Shown here: positions 59,451-64,000 of the stretch, in pieces
Numbering within the stretch: the first letter of the stretch is position 1
Layout: each line of letters starts with the position of its first letter
Assembly (NCBI GenBank): GCA_001972305.1
Contig: BDDD01005919.1
Span: 1-64,000 of the forward strand
DNA: 64,000 nucleotides
Source of the DNA: Cephalotus follicularis
Taxonomy: Eukaryota; Streptophyta; Magnoliopsida; Oxalidales; Cephalotaceae
Direction: 5' to 3'
The notes under the pieces: generated by a model
Seen by the model: the letters and a program-made list of their open reading frames with translations, nothing else
What the model was told of the DNA's origin: nothing
Database searches by the model: none
Translations under genes and position numbers: made by a program

Positions 59451-60603
59451 GTAATTATGTTGTTTCGTAATTATTTTGTTTCATAATCTGTTCGTAAACT
59501 GTTTTATGATTCTATATCCATACTGAGGTTTGCTCAGCCACGTTTTTGTTTTCCATGCGGCAGGTTTTCAGTTAAAGCATGGGCAAGTGTGATGAGAGAG
59601 TTATCCTATGTCAAAGGATCATCTAGGAGTTTGATCCGGTTATGTTCTTAGTAGTGTTATGGTCGTGTATAGGCCAGTTATATAAACAGTATTGTGATTT
59701 TTGGATTATGACATTTTGGTTTATGATAAAGTTTTCAGATTATGTTTCAGATTCAGTTTATGTTTCATGATTATACATGTTTTCAGATTTTTAGAACCAC
59801 CACGTATTGATGATGATTAAGATTAAGAGTAAGATCTTTGATATATTTTTTTTAGCTCAGTTTTGTGTGACACACCGATCCCGAATCGGGAGTGATCCCG
59901 GTTCCGAATCGGGGGTGTTACAATGGCAGCGGAAGAACACCCAATTAAAACAAAACAATCCATTATGGCACGTCCACAGACCACATGGATCACCATATCA
60001 TCACATTGATTGAATTAGTGTCACCAATGAAAACCAAAAGTGACACAAACACAAAAGACTACAAAGGAAAAACTAGAAGTTCATTACCACACGGTGATGT
60101 CTCCTTCTTTCTTTGCCTCACCAAGCTTGCGAAGAATCCCTTCCAAAGCTTCCAATGCGTTCTGCTTCTGATCCAAGTCGAATCACCTTGAATCTCCAAG
60201 CACCAAGAAGTAAAGTTCTCTCACACTCTTTCTAAGCTTAGGTAAAGTAAATTGATATTGACCAATGAAGTCAAAATCAATCGACCCTAGCTAATTTCTT
60301 GCTTGGTGTATTACAAATCAAAGGAACACTCACAATCTGCAGAGAGAAACACGAAGTCACCTTGCCCAACAAAGCTCTCAACTTTTCACACTTATTTTCT
60401 GCAGAAAAATGCTTATATCTAGTCCCCTTTTCTCTCTCCCAATCTCCCATTCACTTAGGATCATGGTTCTCACTCGATGTGAGTCCGAAGCCACCATTCC
60501 CACATTTCTAAAACGTGTAAAATCAAGAGAAACCAGCTAAGGATGCGAGAGAAAACGTGCCCACAAAGTGAGCTCGTGCACAGGTTGCACGTTCTGCTCA
60601 AAG

Positions 60604-60731
60604 ACGTCGACGCCTTTACAAAAGACGTCGATGCCCTTGTAATGTGGCACTAAAAGCATCGATGCTTTCTAAAAGACATCGACGCCTTTCAAAATGTTAA
60701 GCATTGACGTCTTTCTAAAAGGCTTCGATGC
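60604..60731. repeat. GTCGAC cluster A13 (GCGTCGACGC type) in Copia-3 LTR
   Basis: Copies start at 60604, 60625, 60656, 60676, 60701 and 60722, with spacings 21, 31, 20, 25 and 21. Versions include ACGTCGACGC, ACGTCGATGC and GCATCGATGC, again differing mostly at the CpG sites. Confidence 0.7.
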
Positions 60732-61130
60732 TTTGTCTGGCCAGTGAAGCATTAAGAGTCTAAATCTTTTAGTGATCTCATGTAGCCTTCGAATATTGGT
60801 TAAGTAAGATCAAACATATGTGTTTCCACAAAATGCAAAATCCACATAACCGATATTTGACACCAAGACTTAATATGTCCAACATATTAAAGATCTAATC
60901 ATTATAAGGTAGGGACCCTTTAAAATCTTGGTTAAAACTAGAGGTGTTCATAAATTACTGAAATACCCCTAGGGTTCGGTTTAGCCATTCTAAATGATCC
61001 CAGACCATTTAAATGCTCTTAGAGTAATATCTAGTATTATCCAGGTGGAAAGATTAATCTAATTAATTTTCCCATAATTTATTACACACCTCATTAACCC
61101 TAGATTTTCTAAGTAGTCGGTTCACGTGTA
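60732..61130 (-). other. Copia-3 LTR sequence, no further feature
   Basis: Non-coding, AT-rich. The end of this stretch and the next 30 bases (ACTATAATCCCTTGTCATGCTTGGCCCCGA, split here as ACTATAATCCC and GGCCCCGA) are akin to Copia-1 and Copia-2 LTRs near 42400 and 18240. I see no promoter. Confidence 0.4.
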
Positions 61131-61164
61131 CTATAATCCCTTGTCATGCTTGGCCCCGATTGAG

Positions 61165-61661
61165 GTTATGACGTTTATCTCATCAGTACCATCAATGAGG
61201 AAACCATACCTCTCAGGTGCTAATGGGATTCTGCCTGATCTCCTCAACGGAGCTTTGCCTAACTGAGAACTATTCTCAGCCTGAGATCCAATCTCAGCTG
61301 TGTCTGTTGAAGGTCTAACCTCCAACTCCACCATCTCCTGTGTGGTTTCTACCTGTGGTAACTCTTTGAGTTCCACTTTACTCCCACTGTTTCCTTCAAG
61401 AAGGTATTCCTTCTCTAGGAACACAGCATTTCGTGAAACAAATATCTTTTGTTCGCTAGGGTGGTATAAATAGTATCCTTTTGTCTCTTTAGGATACCCC
61501 ACAAACCTGCAACGGTTCGACCGCGCTTCCAGCTTATCTGCGTCAAGCCTCTTGACATAAGCAGGACAGCCCCAAACCTTCAAATGGCTTAGGCTAGGTT
61601 TGCTCCCTGACCATACCTGGTATGGGATAGAAGGCACATATTTTGAAGGAATCTGATTCAA
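61165..61661 (-). pseudogene. Copia-3 integrase C-terminal region (fossil)
   Basis: The minus strand shows VWSGSKPSLSHLKVWGCPAY, RCRFVGYPKETKGYYLYHP and RNAVFLEKEYLLEG, followed by an acidic linker and a LRRSGRIPLAPERYGFLIDG segment. These are typical of the region between integrase and reverse transcriptase in plant Copia polyproteins. Confidence 0.88.
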
Positions 61662-61691
61662 GATGTAATCAGCTGTATCTAGGGCATAACC

Positions 61692-62315
61692 CTAGAGATA
61701 GGTAGGAAGGTCTGTAAAAGACATCATCGACCGAACCATGTCTAACAAAGTTCGATTCCTCCTTTCGGATACACCATTATGCTGTGGTGTTCCAGGAGGA
61801 GTCCACTGAGACAGAATTCCATTATCTCTAAGATAACCTAGGAATTCAGCTGACAGGTGTTCTCCACCTCGGTCCGACCGAAGTATTTTAATGGATTTAC
61901 CTGTTTGTTTTTCTACTTCAAGTCTGAACTCCTTAAATTTCTCAAAGGATTCTGACTTGTGTTTCATCAGATACACATGACCATACCTAGATAAATCGTC
62001 AGTAAAAGTTATGAAGTAGGTATAACCACCTCGTGCAGTGACTGACATAGTACCACATACGTCAGTATGGACTAAGCCCAGTAAGTCCATAGCCCTTTCT
62101 CCTTGACCAGAGAAGGGTGATTTGGCCATCTTTCCCAATAAACAGTATTCACAAGTTGGATAGGACTCTAAGTCCTGGATATCAAGGAGATCATCCTTAA
62201 CCAACTGTGATAGTCTTGCATCACTAAGATGACCAAGTCTACAGTGCCAGGTATAGGTTTTATTTAACTCAGTTTCTCTTTGTCTTTTCTTATTATTACT
62301 TTGCTCAATGGACAA
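61692..62315 (-). pseudogene. Copia-3 GAG-pre-integrase and integrase core (fossil)
   Basis: On the minus strand the zinc-binding pre-integrase segment (TWHCRLGHLSDARL and CEYCLLGKMAKSPF) lies near 62100-62250. The core follows with LVHTDVCGTMSVTARGGYTY, FITFTDDLSRYGHVYLM and LRSDRGGEHLSAEF. GTPQHNGVSERRNRTLLDMV near 61720-61790 carries the last acidic position. Living relatives use this enzyme to insert cDNA. It is a fossil. Confidence 0.9.
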
Positions 62316-63604
62316 GATATTTGATTGTGAAGTATTTAAGACATATAATCCATTAACGATAACACCATTACCAACACAAACATTGTTTGAATATATAAGA
62401 CATCCAATGTCTCAGAACCTAAGCTCCAAGCCCGAACTACATAAGTGAGAAACACTCACAATGTTCCGAACAATATTCATAACATAATAACAAGGATCCA
62501 ATGTCAAAATAAAATTGGATTGGCCAGGACAATATTAGTAATGACTTGAGCCCAAAGTCACTACTAGGTCTTCCTAGGTGTAAAGATTTAATTCTATTTA
62601 TTACATCAATAACCATGGATTCATGGCCTTCAAAAATCTTGTACTTCATTTCTCCTTTCCTCCATCTTTCCTTGCATGGTCTTCTTTTACAAAAAGAACA
62701 TTACATTTTCAAAAGGAAAAATACATTTAAAAATTATAAGGAGAAATTACAAAGGTAAGGAAAAAAAAAATGGTGCACGCAGGCACCTAATTACAGACCT
62801 TTAAAGATAATAAATAAATAAAATCCATTCACACATAGAAAACGATAATCTAGGTCAATGTCCTTTTCGGGCCATCCATTGTGCATAAGATCTATATTAT
62901 ATCCAATATAATAAAACCACAAAACAAATGCCATAAATAATAACCAATTACTCAATTTAATTCAAGGACTGTTAATTGATCAAACTCCCACTAAATCAAG
63001 CAATGATATTTGATTTTCCAAGTGCCATAATGTATAAAATCCAATTTTATTAAAAACAGTTTTTTTTTTTATAAAAGACGTCGATGCTTATCAACAGCAT
63101 CGCCGTGTTTTCTGGAAACACATGAACAAGGCGTCGATGCATAACAGGAGCATCAATGCCTTTCTCAAGAACAGTTGAAAAAAAGGCGTTGACGTTTATC
63201 AACAACATCGACTCATTTTCTGGGAAACAAACAAGACATCGACGTCTATCAAGAACGTCGACGTGTTTCCTGGGAATATGAAAAAGACATCGACGTCTAC
63301 CAAGAACGTCGATGTCTATAGCCCCCTGGGCAGTTTCTGCACTTCGAAAAATGCAGAAATCAATGGTTTAGAGCATGGTATACCATTCTGGCATTCCAAA
63401 ATGCACTATGCATGTTCCAAACATAATTCTAAGCACATTAAAACAACATTCCCAGCACCAAAAACACAATGAAATCCAATTTCATGCAATTTTCATTAAG
63501 GCACTTTGAAAATTTAGTTTGTTCATAAAACACATCCAATTATTAAACCATTAATCAGTACATCATCTAAGGCATATAAATTCAATCAAGGATGATGTGG
63601 AACA
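62316..63604 (-). other. Copia-3 leader and gag-side remains
   Basis: No clear gag protein is readable. The block AATGGTGCACGCAGGCA near 62769 is shared with Copia-2 at 33909. Motif cluster A14 lies at 63078-63315. The remaining sequence is AT-rich and shows nothing else I can name. Confidence 0.45.
63078..63315. repeat. GTCGAC cluster A14 in Copia-3 leader, paired spacing
   Basis: Copies start at 63078, 63097, 63131, 63150, 63186, 63206, 63236, 63255, 63287 and 63306. Spacings alternate 19, 34, 19, 36, 20, 30, 19, 32 and 19. It lies inside the element between primer site and coding remains, so it should be transcribed. Confidence 0.8.
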
Positions 63605-63615
63605 CTCTGATACCA
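63605..63615 (-). other. Copia-3 primer binding site
   Basis: The minus strand reads TGGTATCAGAG one base inside the 5' LTR edge at 63617, matching the initiator-tRNA-Met complement. Confidence 0.9.
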
Positions 63616-63616
63616 C

Positions 63617-64000
63617 TGATAGAAACGCATCCAATGCCATAAATGGACAATGGTGTGTTGGGTGTAAAACAAAACAAAACATACAAACATGGCACACCCA
63701 ATTAAAACAAAACAATCCATTATGGCACGTCCACAGACCACATGGATCACCATATCATCACATTAATTGAATTAGTGTCACCAATGAAAACCAAAAGTGA
63801 CACAAACACAAAAGACTACAAAGGAAAGACTAGAAGTTCATCACCACACGGTGATGGCTCCTTCTTTCTTTGCCGCACCAAGCTTGCGAAGACTCCCTTC
63901 CAAAGCTTCCAATGCGTTCTGCTTCTGATCCAAGTCGAATCACCTTGAAGCTCCAAGCACCAATAAGTAAAGTTCTCTCACACTCTTTCTAAGCATAGGT
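63617..64000 (-). repeat. Copia-3 5' LTR, cut by window end
   Basis: It starts TGATAGAAACGC and is collinear with 56314-56390 plus 59928 onward. About 384 bases are visible. Confidence 0.92.

Larger units (their letters stand above)
56391..59922 (+). mobile_element. S3: 3.5 kb solo LTR in the Copia-3 LTR
   Basis: It runs TGTAATATCCCG to GGGGGTGTTACA, length 3,532 bases, and is flanked by a perfect ATGGC duplication (56386-56390 and 59923-59927). It has the conserved hairpin block (about 58652-58740) and GCTCAGCC block (59517-59567) of the Ty3 LTR group, in plus orientation. It holds a seven-copy minisatellite (57653-58280) and a short 21-base tandem repeat near 59362-59450. There is no body, so it is a solo LTR. 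Being inside Copia-3, it is the youngest insertion in the window. Confidence 0.92.
56314..64000 (-). mobile_element. Copia-3: Copia element, runs past window end
   Basis: Minus-strand Ty1/Copia element. The left LTR starts at 56314 with TGATAGAAACGC, is split by S3, and resumes at 59928. The remaining integrase coding lies at 61131-62315. The primer site is near 63605-63615, and the right LTR starts at 63617 and leaves the window. A 313-base comparison of the two LTRs (59933 onward against 63688 onward) gives about nine differences, roughly 3%, so this is the youngest dated element here. The body is much shorter than a full Copia element, so it is broken. It carries two GTCGAC-motif clusters. 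Confidence 0.85.

Overview
The window is eukaryotic nuclear DNA, almost certainly from a flowering plant. It is built nearly entirely of LTR retrotransposons with plant-type features: primer sites matching initiator-tRNA-Met (TGGTATCAGAGC type), Ty3 elements ending in a chromodomain-type tail, and Copia elements with a YVDD reverse transcriptase. I found no convincing host gene, rRNA, tRNA or CRISPR array in 64 kb. The picture is repeat-rich, probably heterochromatic DNA. The species cannot be named from this.

Layout, from the outside in. Positions 1-2410 hold pieces of three LTRs: one Copia, truncated by the window start, and two Ty3 LTR ends. Positions 2411-5511 are non-coding, LTR-like DNA with a TATA box. 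Positions 5512-6186 are a Ty3 reverse-transcriptase fragment. Into it sits Copia-1 (minus strand, about 6187-56313). Its LTR is split by Ty3 chromovirus G1 (plus, 7068-42063). G1 is split in its pol end by Copia-2 (minus, 14306-36777) and in its 3' LTR by solo LTR S2 (37539-40184). Copia-2 is split in its LTR by solo LTR S1 (14482-16807) and in its body by chromovirus G2 (minus, 20660-31020). The Copia-1 body is split again by chromovirus G3 (minus, 43439-54611). It is then met by Copia-3 (minus, 56314 to beyond the window end), whose LTR carries solo LTR S3 (56391-59922). Short target-site duplications flank most insertions. By-eye LTR divergence falls with nesting depth: G1 about 11%, Copia-2 about 9%, G2 about 5-6%, G3 about 6-8%, Copia-3 about 3%. 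All the elements are fossils with broken reading frames.

The most interesting signal is not coding. Fourteen clusters of a ten-base palindrome with a GTCGAC core recur in the LTRs and leaders of several different element families. The core has two flank types, CAGTCGACTG and GCGTCGACGC. About 75 of roughly 100 neighbouring copies that I measured lie 18-23 bases apart, mostly 20-22, which is close to two turns of the DNA helix. In the best cluster (15290-15598) the motif and its spacing are kept while the DNA between copies differs. This looks like a phased binding array shared by unrelated retrotransposons. Other shared non-coding signals are an LTR hairpin block and a GCTCAGCCGCG block, both kept across otherwise diverged Ty3 LTRs.
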